A stretch of DNA of 63,561 nucleotides from CAYUUR01 sp964510235 (GCA_964510235.1 CAZEBF010000002.1:1-63561), one strand, 5' to 3'; shown: positions 48,157 through 57,527, counted from the stretch's first letter. Numbers and translations: made by a program. Notes: a model not told the origin generated them from the sequence alone.

Positions 48157-48596
48157 TACTTGCCTCCCTTAATCTTGTATTCTTGTGGTTTTTGAGCCTC
48201 GTGTTGATGCTCGGTACCAGGGTAAATCTTTAGTCGAGCCAAACGATCGTCACGTAGTTTGTTGACCGGCAACATACCACGAACAGCCTTCATGATGACT
48301 TCTGTTGAGTCACGATCCATCTGCTCTTGTAGGGTTCGCTGCTTGATACCACCAGGGAAGCCACTGTGTCGGTAATAGACCTTCTTTTGGAGCTTATCAC
48401 CGGTAACCTGAACATTCTCTGTGTTAGTAACAATGACGTAGTCACCACAGTCGATGTGCTTAGTGAACATTGGCTTGCCTTTGCCTGTTAGCAAAGTAGC
48501 GATCTCTGTCGCAACACGGCCAAGTGGTGCCTGTGAAGCGTCCACAACATACCACTGACGGGTAACATCTTGAGGCTTTGCGCTATAAGTACTCAT
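48156..48596 (-). CDS. rplM: ribosomal protein uL13
   Basis: The protein has 146 residues: RQWYVVDASQAPLGRVATEIATLL and YYRHSGFPGGIKQRTLQE are conserved. It is an early assembly protein of the large subunit. It overlaps rplQ and rpsI by single bases. Confidence 0.97.
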   Translation of the reverse strand: MSTYSAKPQDVTRQWYVVDASQAPLGRVATEIATLLTGKGKPMFTKHIDCGDYVIVTNTENVQVTGDKLQKKVYYRHSGFPGGIKQRTLQEQMDRDSTEVIMKAVRGMLPVNKLRDDRLARLKIYPGTEHQHEAQKPQEYKIKGGK

Positions 48597-49075
48597 TATT
48601 TCTTCTCCTTGGCTGCTGCCTTGGCGACAGGTTTCTTAACTGCCTTAGCAGGCGCCTTGGCCGCTACAGGCTTTTTGACGGCCGCTTTAGCAGGCTTAGC
48701 AACTGGTGCAGCTGTTAGATCATCGACAAAACTGATGCGAGCCATAGCAGCGTTGTCGCCACGACGGAAGATTGTCTTCTCGATGCGCAGGTGGCCGCTA
48801 TTGCGAGTAGTAAGTTTAGGTGCGATTTCATCTACGAGCTTGTGGGCGCTTTCAATAGTCTGCAAAGACTCGATAATCTGACGTCGGTTGTGCAGATCAC
48901 CTTTCTTAGCCTTAGTGATAAGCTTTTCGACGTATGGAACGGTCTCTTTAGCTTTCACGAGGGTTGTTTCGATAGACTCATACTTGATGAGTGAATCAGC
49001 CAAGCCTTTGATCAGCGCTTCACGTTGATCGCGTTCTCGGTTGAACTTCTTACCTTTATATCCGTGGCGATGCAT
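48596..49075 (-). CDS. rplQ: ribosomal protein bL17
   Basis: The 159 residues contain a core RHGYKGKKFNRERDQREALIKGLA and GHLRIEKTIFRRGDNAAMARI. The last 45 residues are an Ala/Lys/Pro-rich tail (AKPAKAAVKKPVAAKAPAK) not found in standard bL17. It follows rpoA as usual. Confidence 0.96.
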   Translation of the reverse strand: MHRHGYKGKKFNRERDQREALIKGLADSLIKYESIETTLVKAKETVPYVEKLITKAKKGDLHNRRQIIESLQTIESAHKLVDEIAPKLTTRNSGHLRIEKTIFRRGDNAAMARISFVDDLTAAPVAKPAKAAVKKPVAAKAPAKAVKKPVAKAAAKEKK

Positions 49076-49076
49076 G

Positions 49077-50021
49077 TTACAGCTCCATCTCCGCCATCTT
49101 TTCTTTTACTTCGTCGAGTGCTTTACTGCCAAAACCTTTAAGGTCGCGGAGTTCTGCATCTGACAATGAGAAGAGATCTTTTAGCGTGTGAATTTCGTTG
49201 TTGATTAGGGCGTTAGTAGTGCGAGCCGACAGGTTAAGGTCTTCGATAGGAGTCATTAGCTCAGCAGATTCATCACCATCAATTGCGTCAGCTAGACTGC
49301 CATCGTGTGCACCAGCGGGAGCGCCGGCTTCTACACGAGTTTGTCCTGCTAGAGCAGTGTACTGGTTGACCAAGATTGCTGAAGCTTCTTCAAATGCTTC
49401 ACTTGGTGTGATTGTACCGTCAGTGTCGATGGTAAGCAGCAACTTATCGAGGTCAGTCATTTGACCAACACGAGTGTTCTCTACCTTATATCGGACGCGC
49501 TGCACAGGACTGAAGACAGCATCAACTGCAATCATATCACTGGCTTTGCGGTTAGCACTTTCATCGATGGTACGGTAACCACGACCAGCTTCGACAACAA
49601 TATCGATAACCAAGTTTGCTTTAGCGCCATCAAGGTGAGCAATGACGTGATCTGGGTTTACAACTTCTACATCAGCATTAGTCTGAATGTCTTTAGCTGT
49701 CACAACACCAGCACCTTTTTTGCTCAAGCGAACAGTTTGTGGCTCTTCGCTGAACAAACGGAAACGGATGCCCTTGAGGTTTAGCATAATGTCCACAACG
49801 TCTTCTTTGACATTAGGCAGTGTAGTGAACTCATGTGAAGCACCTTCAACCTTGAAGGCTGTTACAGCTGCACCAGCAATGCTTGAGAGCAAAACACGTC
49901 GCAATGAGTTGCCGAGTGTCATGCCGTAGCCCGTGTGAAGTGGCTCCACGACAAGTGTTGCTGAGGTTTTGGTGTGATCGTCGACGCTTACGACGCCTGG
50001 GGTATAGATAGTCTTTGACAT
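49077..50021 (-). CDS. rpoA: RNA polymerase alpha subunit
   Basis: In this 314-residue protein the N-terminal dimer domain (FVVEPLHTGYGMTLGNSLRRVLLSS-like stretch) and the C-terminal HhH domain (IEDLNLSARTTNALINNEI; LKGFGSKALDEVKEKM) are complete. It nucleates polymerase assembly and contacts UP elements and activators. Confidence 0.98.
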   Translation of the reverse strand: MSKTIYTPGVVSVDDHTKTSATLVVEPLHTGYGMTLGNSLRRVLLSSIAGAAVTAFKVEGASHEFTTLPNVKEDVVDIMLNLKGIRFRLFSEEPQTVRLSKKGAGVVTAKDIQTNADVEVVNPDHVIAHLDGAKANLVIDIVVEAGRGYRTIDESANRKASDMIAVDAVFSPVQRVRYKVENTRVGQMTDLDKLLLTIDTDGTITPSEAFEEASAILVNQYTALAGQTRVEAGAPAGAHDGSLADAIDGDESAELMTPIEDLNLSARTTNALINNEIHTLKDLFSLSDAELRDLKGFGSKALDEVKEKMAEMEL

Positions 50022-50034
50022 GCTTGTCGCCTCC

Positions 50035-50652
50035 TTATCGTGAGTAATACTCTACGATTAATTGTTCATTTATCTCTGGTTCTGCCTCTTCACGAGTCGG
50101 CTTACCGGTTACTTTGACACTTACTTTCTTGCGATCAACCTTGAGCCAGCTGGTTGCTTCGGCTGCAGGGCTTACATCGTCAAGTTTTTTAAAGTACTCA
50201 TTAGTTTTGCTGTGATCACGAAGTACGATTTCATCGCCTTCTTTAACACGGATTGATGGGATATCGACACGACGGCCGTTCAACATAAAGTGTCCGTGGG
50301 TAACGAGCTGACGAGCAGCACGACGACTGGTCGCGAAACCAGCACGGTAGACTGCGTTATCAAGACGTCGCTCGAGCAGTTGCAGCAGCATTGCGCCTGA
50401 CTGACCTTGCGTGCGTGAAGCTTCTTTCATCAGGTTAGAGAATTGCTTCTCGAGCAGTCCATACAAACGCTTAACTTTTTGCTTCTCACGAAGTTGCAAA
50501 GAATACTGACTTGGTTTGTTACGGCTCGGTCGACCATTTGGTGACTTACCAGGAAGCGAAGTTCGCTTTACGAGAGCCTTGTGCGCTTTAGGGTGCAGTG
50601 CATAGCCTTCGCGGCGGCTCATTTTTACAATAGATCGGGTATCACGTGCCAT
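50035..50652 (-). CDS. rpsD: ribosomal protein uS4
   Basis: This 205-residue protein has SRREGYALHPKAHKAL at the start, YSLQLREKQKVKRLYGLLEKQF, and an S4 RNA-binding domain (LDNAVYRAGFATSRRAARQLVTHGHFMLNG in blocks). It is cysteine-free, so no N-terminal zinc site. Confidence 0.97.
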   Translation of the reverse strand: MARDTRSIVKMSRREGYALHPKAHKALVKRTSLPGKSPNGRPSRNKPSQYSLQLREKQKVKRLYGLLEKQFSNLMKEASRTQGQSGAMLLQLLERRLDNAVYRAGFATSRRAARQLVTHGHFMLNGRRVDIPSIRVKEGDEIVLRDHSKTNEYFKKLDDVSPAAEATSWLKVDRKKVSVKVTGKPTREEAEPEINEQLIVEYYSR

Positions 50653-50654
50653 GA

Positions 50655-51074
50655 TTAAATCCTCCGCGCTTTCTTAGGTCGCACACCACCGTGAGGAACA
50701 CCGGTGACGTCAGTAATGCTTTCCACCAGGACATCTTGAGCCTGACAGACACGTACAGCGGCGTCACGGCCAAGACCGATGCCTTTAATGAATACATCTG
50801 CCTTAGTAAGTCCATGTAGCTGTTTGGCAGCCTGGATGGCTTTCTCACCAGCAACTTGCGCGGCATAGGCTGTGCCTTTTTTGCTACCGCGGAAGCCGCA
50901 GCCACCAGCACTAGCAGTTGTTAGTACACCACCCTTGCTGTCAGTAATGGTGATGATGGTGTTATTAAATGTTGCCATAACGTGCACCTGTCCAAAAGGA
51001 ACAGATCGCTTGGCTTTTTTCTTCTTCGCGGCTGTTGTTGCCACTGGGGGTGTTGTAGTAGTTGTTTCTGCCAT
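50655..51074 (-). CDS. rpsK: ribosomal protein uS11
   Basis: The 139 residues include GQVHVMATFNNTIITITDSKGG and GVPHGGVRPKKARRI, which are diagnostic. The first 25 residues are a Thr/Ala/Lys extension. It forms the platform of the small subunit. Confidence 0.97.
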   Translation of the reverse strand: MAETTTTTPPVATTAAKKKKAKRSVPFGQVHVMATFNNTIITITDSKGGVLTTASAGGCGFRGSKKGTAYAAQVAGEKAIQAAKQLHGLTKADVFIKGIGLGRDAAVRVCQAQDVLVESITDVTGVPHGGVRPKKARRI

Positions 51075-51083
51075 ATTCTATTC

Positions 51084-51470
51084 CTACGTCTTTGACGCCG
51101 ATTTAGGTTGTGAACCACCGATTGCCTTACCACGTCCACGACGAGTACGCGCGTTTGTGCGAGTACGCTGACCGCGACTTGGTAAGTTTTGCTTGTGACG
51201 AAGGCCACGGTACGCACCAATGTCTTTAAGACGCTTGATGTTACCCGTTACAATTCGCTGCAATTCACCTTCAACAATAAGATCTGCATTGATAGTATCT
51301 TGGATGCGAGAAATCTCTGCATCAGTCAGATCCTTAACACGAACAGTTGGTTCTACCTTAGCTTTGCTCAAAATATCATTTGAGGTCTTCGGACCAACGC
51401 CATACACATAGGTTAATGCGATATGGACTTGCTTTTCTGTAGGTATGGTTACACCTGAAATTCGAGCCAT
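51084..51470 (-). CDS. rpsM: ribosomal protein uS13
   Basis: At 128 residues it has ARISGVTIPTEKQVHIALTY and the tail RGLRHKQNLPSRGQRTRTNAR. It contacts tRNA and the inter-subunit bridge. Its ATG is 3 bases after the rpmJ stop. Confidence 0.97.
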   Translation of the reverse strand: MARISGVTIPTEKQVHIALTYVYGVGPKTSNDILSKAKVEPTVRVKDLTDAEISRIQDTINADLIVEGELQRIVTGNIKRLKDIGAYRGLRHKQNLPSRGQRTRTNARTRRGRGKAIGGSQPKSASKT

Positions 51471-51473
51471 TAC

Positions 51474-51590
51474 CTATCCCTGCCTTTGCTTATGCTTTGG
51501 CTTTAACTTATTAATAACATAGAGACGGCCTTTACGACGGACAATCTTGTCGTCTGGGCTGATTTTTTTAACACTTGCACGCACTTTCAT
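51474..51590 (-). CDS. rpmJ: ribosomal protein bL36, zinc-less form
   Basis: The product is 38 residues: MKVRASVKKISPDDKIVRRK, then a short basic end KPKHKQRQG. The four ligands of the standard zinc ribbon (Cys-x2-Cys, Cys, His) are replaced at three positions: CxxC is S-P-D-D and the third Cys is Asn. It lies between infA and rpsM as in most bacteria. Confidence 0.95.
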   Translation of the reverse strand: MKVRASVKKISPDDKIVRRKGRLYVINKLKPKHKQRQG

Positions 51591-51699
51591 GCGGATCACC
51601 GGACCTTTCTATGAGTCTTCGGGACACACTGCTTAATATTGATAACGTTCGAGCGATTCTACAGTAAGGCACTACACTAAGTACCCTGTTGCAAAAGCA

Positions 51700-51921
51700 C
51701 TACGACTTGCGATAGGTGATTCTTCCCTTAGTAAGATCATAAGGGGTCAACTCGACCGTAACGCTGTCTCCTGGCACGATTCGGATATAGTGTTTCCGCA
51801 TCTTACCGGCGACGTGAGCTATAATTTGATGACCGTTTTCGAGCTCTACACGAAACTGAGTACCCGGAAGGGTCTCGATAATTGTTCCTGTTAGTTCGAT
51901 TACTTCCTTGTTTCCAGCCAT
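51700..51921 (-). CDS. infA: translation initiation factor IF-1
   Basis: The 73 residues form the OB fold KEVIELTGTIIETLPGTQF and VELTPYDLTKGRITYR. It binds the ribosomal A site during initiation. It follows secY after 51 bases; adk and map, usual in between, are absent. 51591-51699 to the next gene shows no strong signal. Confidence 0.97.
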   Translation of the reverse strand: MAGNKEVIELTGTIIETLPGTQFRVELENGHQIIAHVAGKMRKHYIRIVPGDSVTVELTPYDLTKGRITYRKS

Positions 51922-51972
51922 AAAATATAACGTCGACTGATTATACCAGATCTGACTGCCCCCTGTAAACAG

Positions 51973-53511
51973 TTATTTTTTCTTTGATGTTTTTGACTTA
52001 GCTTTTGTTGGCGTGTTGTCTGGTTTATTGCTACGGAATCGGTCGCGCATACGCAGCTTTCGAGCACCCGTACCGGCCAGTGCAGGCTCATCAACATCAT
52101 AGAAGAAGTCTGGTTGCTGATATTGATCATAGGTCACCATCAGGGCTCGTGATTCAACTTGTCGGAGTGTTTCAATAGCAACTGCTACAAGAATCAACAC
52201 ACTGGTACCACCAAGTGCAATATTCGAATTGGTAAAAATCTGGCCGATAATTGGCATCAGTGCTAATCCACCAAGGCTTAATGCCCCAAAAAAGGTTAAA
52301 CGACTCACGATCTTTGATAAGTACTTCTCTGTTTGGTTACCCGATCGGATACCTTCTATGAAGCCGCCTTGCTTCTGAAGGTTCTCGGCAATTTCTTTGG
52401 CGTTGAAGGTGATACCTGTGTAGAAATAGGTAAACAAGAAGACTAGCAAGAAATAGGTTACCGGGTAGATGTACGGCTGCCAGCCACCAACTGCAAAGGT
52501 TTGAGCGGTAGGGTTAGAAAACCATAACACGAGATTACTGCCAAGTTCTGCCCAACGCTCAGTATTGGAACGAGCCAGAATTTCTCCGATAAAAGCCGGG
52601 ACACTTAGGAATGCCAGAGCAAAGATAATTGGCACGACACCAGCAGTAATGAGCTTAATTGGCAAAGTGGTTGTGACGCCACCGTATGCACGGTTTCCCT
52701 GTACTCGCTTGGCGTAGTGAATCGTAATGCGACGAGCAGCCTCGTTCAACTTAACTACTAGGTATGTCACAACTAAGGTAACTACCAATACAATAAGACC
52801 AAAGATAAATGCCGATTTGTTCACAGGCAGATTGATCCCGAGCACACGCCAGGTAGCATCCCCTTCTGTAATTGCCGAAACCAGACTGGCCGCTGTGGCA
52901 GGCAGTTGACTAACAATACCGACTGTAATAAGCAGCGAAATACCATTTCCAATGCCACGCTCTGTAATCAGTTCTCCAAGCCACATCAATAGCAAGGCAC
53001 CACCAGTTAGAGCACTCACCATGAGTACCCATTGCATGAGGGTAGCATTGGCAACAATATCAATTCCACCAACACTTTGAGCAGACTGACGCACTAGATA
53101 GATTGCGCCAATAGACTGAACAATGGCCAGTGGTAAAGTGAGAATCCGGGTATACTGATTGATCTTCTTGCGGCCAAACTCACCTTCTTTATTGAGGGCT
53201 TCAAGCTTTGGGATTGCCTTTGTAAGCAGCTGCATAATGATCGAGGCATTGATGTATGGTCCTAGACCAATCAGCATGATCGAGAAGTTTGCTAAAGCGC
53301 CACCAGAAATAACATCCAAGAAACTCACCAACTGAGTGGTTTGGGTTGAGGTATAGAGAGATTCTAGAACTTGTTTGAGCGTCTGTGGATCGGCCAAAGG
53401 GATCGGAATGTGCGCTAGGATTCGGTATATAAGCAGCATGCCGAGCACAGCCAGTACGCGTGTGCGCATGTCTGCATTCTTGAGTGATTTCCCGATTAAT
53501 CGCCAGTTCAT
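51973..53511 (-). CDS. secY: preprotein translocase subunit SecY
   Basis: In this 512-residue protein ten membrane helices are evident, with VLAVLGMLLIYRILAHIPIP at the start, the plug-side GISLLITVGIVSQLP, and ERGIGNG conserved. The tail is longer than usual and ends in a Lys-rich stretch. It forms the channel with SecE (30567). Confidence 0.98.
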   Translation of the reverse strand: MNWRLIGKSLKNADMRTRVLAVLGMLLIYRILAHIPIPLADPQTLKQVLESLYTSTQTTQLVSFLDVISGGALANFSIMLIGLGPYINASIIMQLLTKAIPKLEALNKEGEFGRKKINQYTRILTLPLAIVQSIGAIYLVRQSAQSVGGIDIVANATLMQWVLMVSALTGGALLLMWLGELITERGIGNGISLLITVGIVSQLPATAASLVSAITEGDATWRVLGINLPVNKSAFIFGLIVLVVTLVVTYLVVKLNEAARRITIHYAKRVQGNRAYGGVTTTLPIKLITAGVVPIIFALAFLSVPAFIGEILARSNTERWAELGSNLVLWFSNPTAQTFAVGGWQPYIYPVTYFLLVFLFTYFYTGITFNAKEIAENLQKQGGFIEGIRSGNQTEKYLSKIVSRLTFFGALSLGGLALMPIIGQIFTNSNIALGGTSVLILVAVAIETLRQVESRALMVTYDQYQQPDFFYDVDEPALAGTGARKLRMRDRFRSNKPDNTPTKAKSKTSKKK

Positions 53512-53582
53512 GTCTACCCTCTCTACTGTAACTTACAAATTAGTATAGCGTAGTTTTACGTACGCCATGAAGAAAACTGTTG

Positions 53583-54047
53583 TTATTTCTTGCTTTTAGC
53601 AGGTCGAGCAATACGCTCCGTAGCGGTAAATGTACCACCAGCTTTTTCGATAAGAGCAACGGCACTAGCACTGGCACGGCCTATTTTAACGGTCATCTTG
53701 CGGCTTACTTCGCCCTTAACGACGAGCTTTACACTAACGTGGTCATTACTAACTAATCCGTGCTTCGCAAGTGTTGGAGCGTCTATAGTAGCTTCTTTGA
53801 GATCATTAATCTGACCAGTGTAGACAGTATAAGTCTTGGCTCGGTGCGAGGTAAAACCTCGTAGTTTTGGTATACGCTGCATGAGGGGATTCTGTCCACC
53901 TTCAAAGCCTGGTCGCACACCACCACTTTTGCGAGCATTTTGCCCTTTGGTACCGCGTCCAGCTGTCTTACCACGTCCGGCAGAAATACCGCGACCAACG
54001 CGCTTTTTTGACTTACTAGCAGTCATGTCTAATTCGTTGAACTTCAT
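53583..54047 (-). CDS. rplO: ribosomal protein uL15
   Basis: The 154 residues begin with the Gly/Arg/Lys-rich KKRVGRGISAGRGKTAGRG, followed by the globular domain. It overlaps rpsE by 4 bases; rpmD (uL30), normally between them, is missing. Confidence 0.97.
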   Translation of the reverse strand: MKFNELDMTASKSKKRVGRGISAGRGKTAGRGTKGQNARKSGGVRPGFEGGQNPLMQRIPKLRGFTSHRAKTYTVYTGQINDLKEATIDAPTLAKHGLVSNDHVSVKLVVKGEVSRKMTVKIGRASASAVALIEKAGGTFTATERIARPAKSKK

Positions 54048-54607
54048 GCTGACTCCTTCTTAGCAGTCTTAGCTTCTGCTTTAGGGCTATCGTATTTACG
54101 CGTTACCCAGTCTTTAGCAGGCACGAGTGATTCAAGTGCTGCCATTGTAGCGTAGGCTACGTTGGTTTTGTTACTTGATCCGAGTGACTTAGAAAGTACG
54201 TTATGCAGTCCAGCAACTTCTAGAATGGTACGGATAACTCCACCTGCAATCAGTCCAGTACCTTCACTGGCTGGCTTGATGAGGATATTAGCACCGCTGA
54301 TTCGTCCGGTAATATCATGTGGGATAGTGCCTTTGTAGACTGGTACGCTGATCATATTCTTCTTAGCAACTTCTGTGGCTTTAGTGATAGCAGCTGTAAC
54401 GTCAGCACCTTTTGAGGTACCAACACCGACACGATGCTTACGGTCGCCTACAACAACAAGTGCGCGAAAACGGAAGCGACGGCCACCCTTAACTACACGT
54501 GCAACGCGGTCGATGTGCAATACTTGTTCGTCAAACTGCTTTTCTTCTGCTGGACCGTCACCGCGGCGTCCACGTTGGCCCTGTCGATTCCCTTGGTCGT
54601 ATGCCAT
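54044..54607 (-). CDS. rpsE: ribosomal protein uS5
   Basis: I start it at MAYDQGNRQGQRGRRGDGPA (54607), one base after the rplR stop, giving 187 residues. RVVKGGRRFRFRALVVVGDRK and ILIKPASEGTGLIAGG are diagnostic. It helps mRNA unwinding and accuracy. Confidence 0.96.
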   Translation of the reverse strand: MAYDQGNRQGQRGRRGDGPAEEKQFDEQVLHIDRVARVVKGGRRFRFRALVVVGDRKHRVGVGTSKGADVTAAITKATEVAKKNMISVPVYKGTIPHDITGRISGANILIKPASEGTGLIAGGVIRTILEVAGLHNVLSKSLGSSNKTNVAYATMAALESLVPAKDWVTRKYDSPKAEAKTAKKESA

Positions 54608-54608
54608 G

Positions 54609-54965
54609 TTAGAACTCCAATCCATTCTGACGGGCAGCTTCTGCCAACGCCTTTACGCGACCGTGATACTTACGGCCATTACGATCAAATACAACTTTAG
54701 TAATTTTCTTGGTCTTAGCTTGCTTAGCGATCATCTCACCAACATAAGCGGCGCGTTCAGTCATTGTGCCGGTAGCTTTTTTGTCGCCAACAGTAGTTGC
54801 TGCAACCAATGTTTTGTGCGCACTATCATCAATAACCTGAGCCGAAACATGCAAGTTGCTGATGGTGACACTCAAGCGCGGACGCTCAGGAGTGCCAATA
54901 ACTGTTGCTCGAACGCGATTTTTACGCTGAGCAGCATTCTGAGATTTCTTCTGTAATCTATTCAT
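54609..54965 (-). CDS. rplR: ribosomal protein uL18
   Basis: The 118 residues include RPRLSVTISNLHVSAQVIDD and VVFDRNGRKYHGRVKALAEAAR. It binds 5S rRNA with uL5. The first 20 residues are basic as usual. Confidence 0.97.
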   Translation of the reverse strand: MNRLQKKSQNAAQRKNRVRATVIGTPERPRLSVTISNLHVSAQVIDDSAHKTLVAATTVGDKKATGTMTERAAYVGEMIAKQAKTKKITKVVFDRNGRKYHGRVKALAEAARQNGLEF

Positions 54966-54973
54966 AGCTATTC

Positions 54974-55513
54974 CTATTTGTCCTTACCTGATTTACCGCT
55001 CTTGCGGATAATACGTTCACCAACATACTTGATACCCTTGCCCTTATAAGGCTCTGGCTTCTTCAAGCTGCGGATTTCTGCAGCCACTTGGCCGACTTGT
55101 TGTTTGCTTATGCCGCCGACTGTAATAATATTCTGCTCGACACTGACTGTTACACCCTGCGGGATGTGATACAGCACTTCATGACTCAAGCCAATGTTCA
55201 GCTTGAGATCTGCACCAGCTACTGCAACACGATAACCAACACCGTTGAGTTCAAGCTTCTTTTCGAAGCCCTGACTCACGCCGGTAATGAGGTTTTGTAG
55301 TAATGCGCGCATTAGACCGTGCTTGGCACGGATCTTTGGTTCGTCATTCTCACGGGTGACAATGACTTGCTCCCCCTCTTGCGTAACATTGATGCCCGGC
55401 ATGGTGAACTGGCTCAGAGAGCCCTTGCTGCCATTAACCGTGATGACATCTTTGTCGACAGTGATTGTCACACCGCTGGGGATTTGGATGGGTAGTTTTC
55501 CTACTCGACTCAT
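54974..55513 (-). CDS. rplF: ribosomal protein uL6
   Basis: This 179-residue protein has two related domains, and the C-terminal KPEPYKGKGIKYVGERIIRK is diagnostic. It sits near the factor-binding site of the large subunit. Confidence 0.97.
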   Translation of the reverse strand: MSRVGKLPIQIPSGVTITVDKDVITVNGSKGSLSQFTMPGINVTQEGEQVIVTRENDEPKIRAKHGLMRALLQNLITGVSQGFEKKLELNGVGYRVAVAGADLKLNIGLSHEVLYHIPQGVTVSVEQNIITVGGISKQQVGQVAAEIRSLKKPEPYKGKGIKYVGERIIRKSGKSGKDK

Positions 55514-55534
55514 GATGTTATTCCTTTAGTTCCT

Positions 55535-55939
55535 TTAATATACCTTACAAATTAATTCACCACCGAGACGCTGTTTCTTAGCATCTTGGCCGGTCATAAT
55601 GCCTTTTGATGTCGACACAATTACGATGCCACGACCGCGCATAACGGTTGGAATCTTGTCGGCACCAGCATACATACGACGCCCTGGCGTGCTTAGACGA
55701 TTAACTTCCGTAATGCGAGCGTTCTCGCCAGCACTATTGATTGTAATCGTCATTGTTTTACCAACACCTTCATTGTCAGCCACAGCGACTTTTTCGATGA
55801 AGTGGTTAGCGCGCAGAATTTCTGCAACAGCTTGCTTGGCTTTAGAATGTGGCATTGATACTTCGTGCTTATTTACATTCATCGCGTTGCGAATACGCGA
55901 AAGCATATCTGCAATTGGGTCTGTACTTGTCATACTCAT
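55535..55939 (-). CDS. rpsH: ribosomal protein uS8
   Basis: The protein has 134 residues: DPIADMLSRIRNAMNVNKHEV and GRGIVIVSTSKGIMTGQDAK are diagnostic. It is a primary 16S rRNA binder and in other bacteria represses the spc operon. Confidence 0.97.
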   Translation of the reverse strand: MSMTSTDPIADMLSRIRNAMNVNKHEVSMPHSKAKQAVAEILRANHFIEKVAVADNEGVGKTMTITINSAGENARITEVNRLSTPGRRMYAGADKIPTVMRGRGIVIVSTSKGIMTGQDAKKQRLGGELICKVY

Positions 55940-55943
55940 TTTC

Positions 55944-56213
55944 TTACCAGCTCGCTTTCGTTACGCCAGGGATTTCACCCTTAGAGGCGTGCTCACGGAA
56001 ACTAAGACGACTCAGACCAAACGTACGCATGTAAGCATGTGGACGGCCGGTTTCGATGCAACGGTTCTTCCAACGAGTTGGAGAACTATTTCGAGGTAGC
56101 TTGTGCAGGCCTTCAAAATCGCCCATCTTCTTTAGCTCAGCACGCTTCTCGGCATACTGTTTGATCATCTTCTGTCGCTTTAGATCGCGAGCTATAATTG
56201 ATTTCTTAGCCAT
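55944..56213 (-). CDS. rpsN: ribosomal protein uS14, zinc-independent long form
   Basis: At 89 residues it ends FGLSRLSFREHASKGEIPG then VTKASW, and it lacks the CxxC-x12-CxxC of the zinc form. Only one Cys is present (NRCIETGRPHAYMR). It overlaps rplE by 1 base. Confidence 0.97.
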   Translation of the reverse strand: MAKKSIIARDLKRQKMIKQYAEKRAELKKMGDFEGLHKLPRNSSPTRWKNRCIETGRPHAYMRTFGLSRLSFREHASKGEIPGVTKASW

Positions 56214-56806
56214 TAGTTAGCTCCCTTCTCTTTTGACTTCTCGAATGGCATGCCAAACTTTTCTAACAATGCTCGGCTGTGTGCAGCTTCTTTGGCACGG
56301 ATCACAAAGACAACTTGTAGGCCGTGCGTAGTTGTAGTTTCTTCAAATGTTAGCTCAGGAAAAGCTGACTGATCTGTTAGGCCAACGCTATAGTTACCTT
56401 GACGGTCAAATGCCTTGGCGCTAACACCATGAAAGTCACGTAGTCGTGGTAGTACAATGTTAATCAGTCGGTCAGAGAACTCGTACATCTTCTCACCACG
56501 CAACGTTACTTTTAGGCCAATCTTGTTACCTTCACGTAGTTTGAAGGATGCAATGCTCATGCGAGCAGTTGTCTGTATTGGTGCTTGTCCCGTTATTTTG
56601 CGAAGTGTGTTTGTAGCAACTTCCATGAGCTTCTTATCGTCCTTGGCACGACCAAGTCCAACGTTAACCACAATTTTTTCGAGTCGTGGGACATCGTTGA
56701 AGTTCTTGAGCCCAAGCTCTTTCATCAAGGCAGGAGCATAGTCGCTATTGTAGAGTGCTTTAAGTCGAGCGCCAGTTGGAACAGTCGCAGTAGTTTTGGT
56801 CGCCAT
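56213..56806 (-). CDS. rplE: ribosomal protein uL5
   Basis: The 197 residues include LEKIVVNVGLGRAKDDKKLM and IKLRVTLRG-like strands, typical of uL5. It binds 5S rRNA and P-site tRNA. The tail KSKEKGAN is slightly longer than usual. Confidence 0.97.
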   Translation of the reverse strand: MATKTTATVPTGARLKALYNSDYAPALMKELGLKNFNDVPRLEKIVVNVGLGRAKDDKKLMEVATNTLRKITGQAPIQTTARMSIASFKLREGNKIGLKVTLRGEKMYEFSDRLINIVLPRLRDFHGVSAKAFDRQGNYSVGLTDQSAFPELTFEETTTTHGLQVVFVIRAKEAAHSRALLEKFGMPFEKSKEKGAN

Positions 56807-57159
56807 TACTTAATCTCCTTTCCTGATTTCTTAGCAATACGGGTTTTTACGCCCTTGGCATCGATCTTATAACCAATACGGGTTGGCTTCTTGTTGCTTG
56901 GATCAACCAAAGCAACTTTAGATACCCAGATTGGCTTAGTCAGCTCAATAATGCCACCTTGTGGGTAAGCTTTATTTGGCTTCTGGTGCTTCTTAACGAT
57001 ATTAATGCCTTCAACAGTCACCTTGTTTTCGCTTGGGTGAGTTGCAACAACTTTGCCGTTCTTGCCCTTGTACTTTCCAGCTAGGACAACCACGGTATCG
57101 CCTTTCTTCAGTCGAATCTTATACAACTTGCTATCTCCGTTTCTCATTTTGCGGTCCAT
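56806..57159 (-). CDS. rplX: ribosomal protein uL24
   Basis: In this 117-residue protein the KOW motif IRLKKGDTVVVLAGKYKGKNG is followed by VEGINIVKKHQKP. It starts large-subunit assembly. It overlaps both neighbours by 1 base. Confidence 0.97.
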   Translation of the reverse strand: MDRKMRNGDSKLYKIRLKKGDTVVVLAGKYKGKNGKVVATHPSENKVTVEGINIVKKHQKPNKAYPQGGIIELTKPIWVSKVALVDPSNKKPTRIGYKIDAKGVKTRIAKKSGKEIK

Positions 57160-57527
57160 TAGAGTACCTCCGGCGCGAGTGAGATGATTTTAGCAAAGCC
57201 GAGGTCACGCAGTTCACGTGGGACTGGGCCAAAGATACGAGTAGATTTTGGCAACTTGTCATCACCAATAATCACCGCAGCATTATCATCAAACTTGATA
57301 GTTGAACCATCTTTGCGCTTAATCGGATAGGTCGTGCGCACTACGACAGCACGAACAACAGTTTTCTTTTTGACGTTACCACTTGGGTTGGCCTTCTTAA
57401 CTGTTGCGACAATAGTGTCGCCAACGCGAGCGTAACGTTTACGGGTACCGCCAAGTACACGAATGCAAAGGATTTCCTGTGCACCGCTGTTGTCACAGAC
57501 GGTTAGGCGAGATTCTTGTTGAATCAT
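57159..57527 (-). CDS. rplN: ribosomal protein uL14
   Basis: This protein has 122 residues; MIQQESRLTVCDNSGAQEIL and IFGPVPRELRDLGFAKIISL are diagnostic. It contacts the small subunit. It overlaps rpsQ by 4 bases. Confidence 0.98.
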   Translation of the reverse strand: MIQQESRLTVCDNSGAQEILCIRVLGGTRKRYARVGDTIVATVKKANPSGNVKKKTVVRAVVVRTTYPIKRKDGSTIKFDDNAAVIIGDDKLPKSTRIFGPVPRELRDLGFAKIISLAPEVL

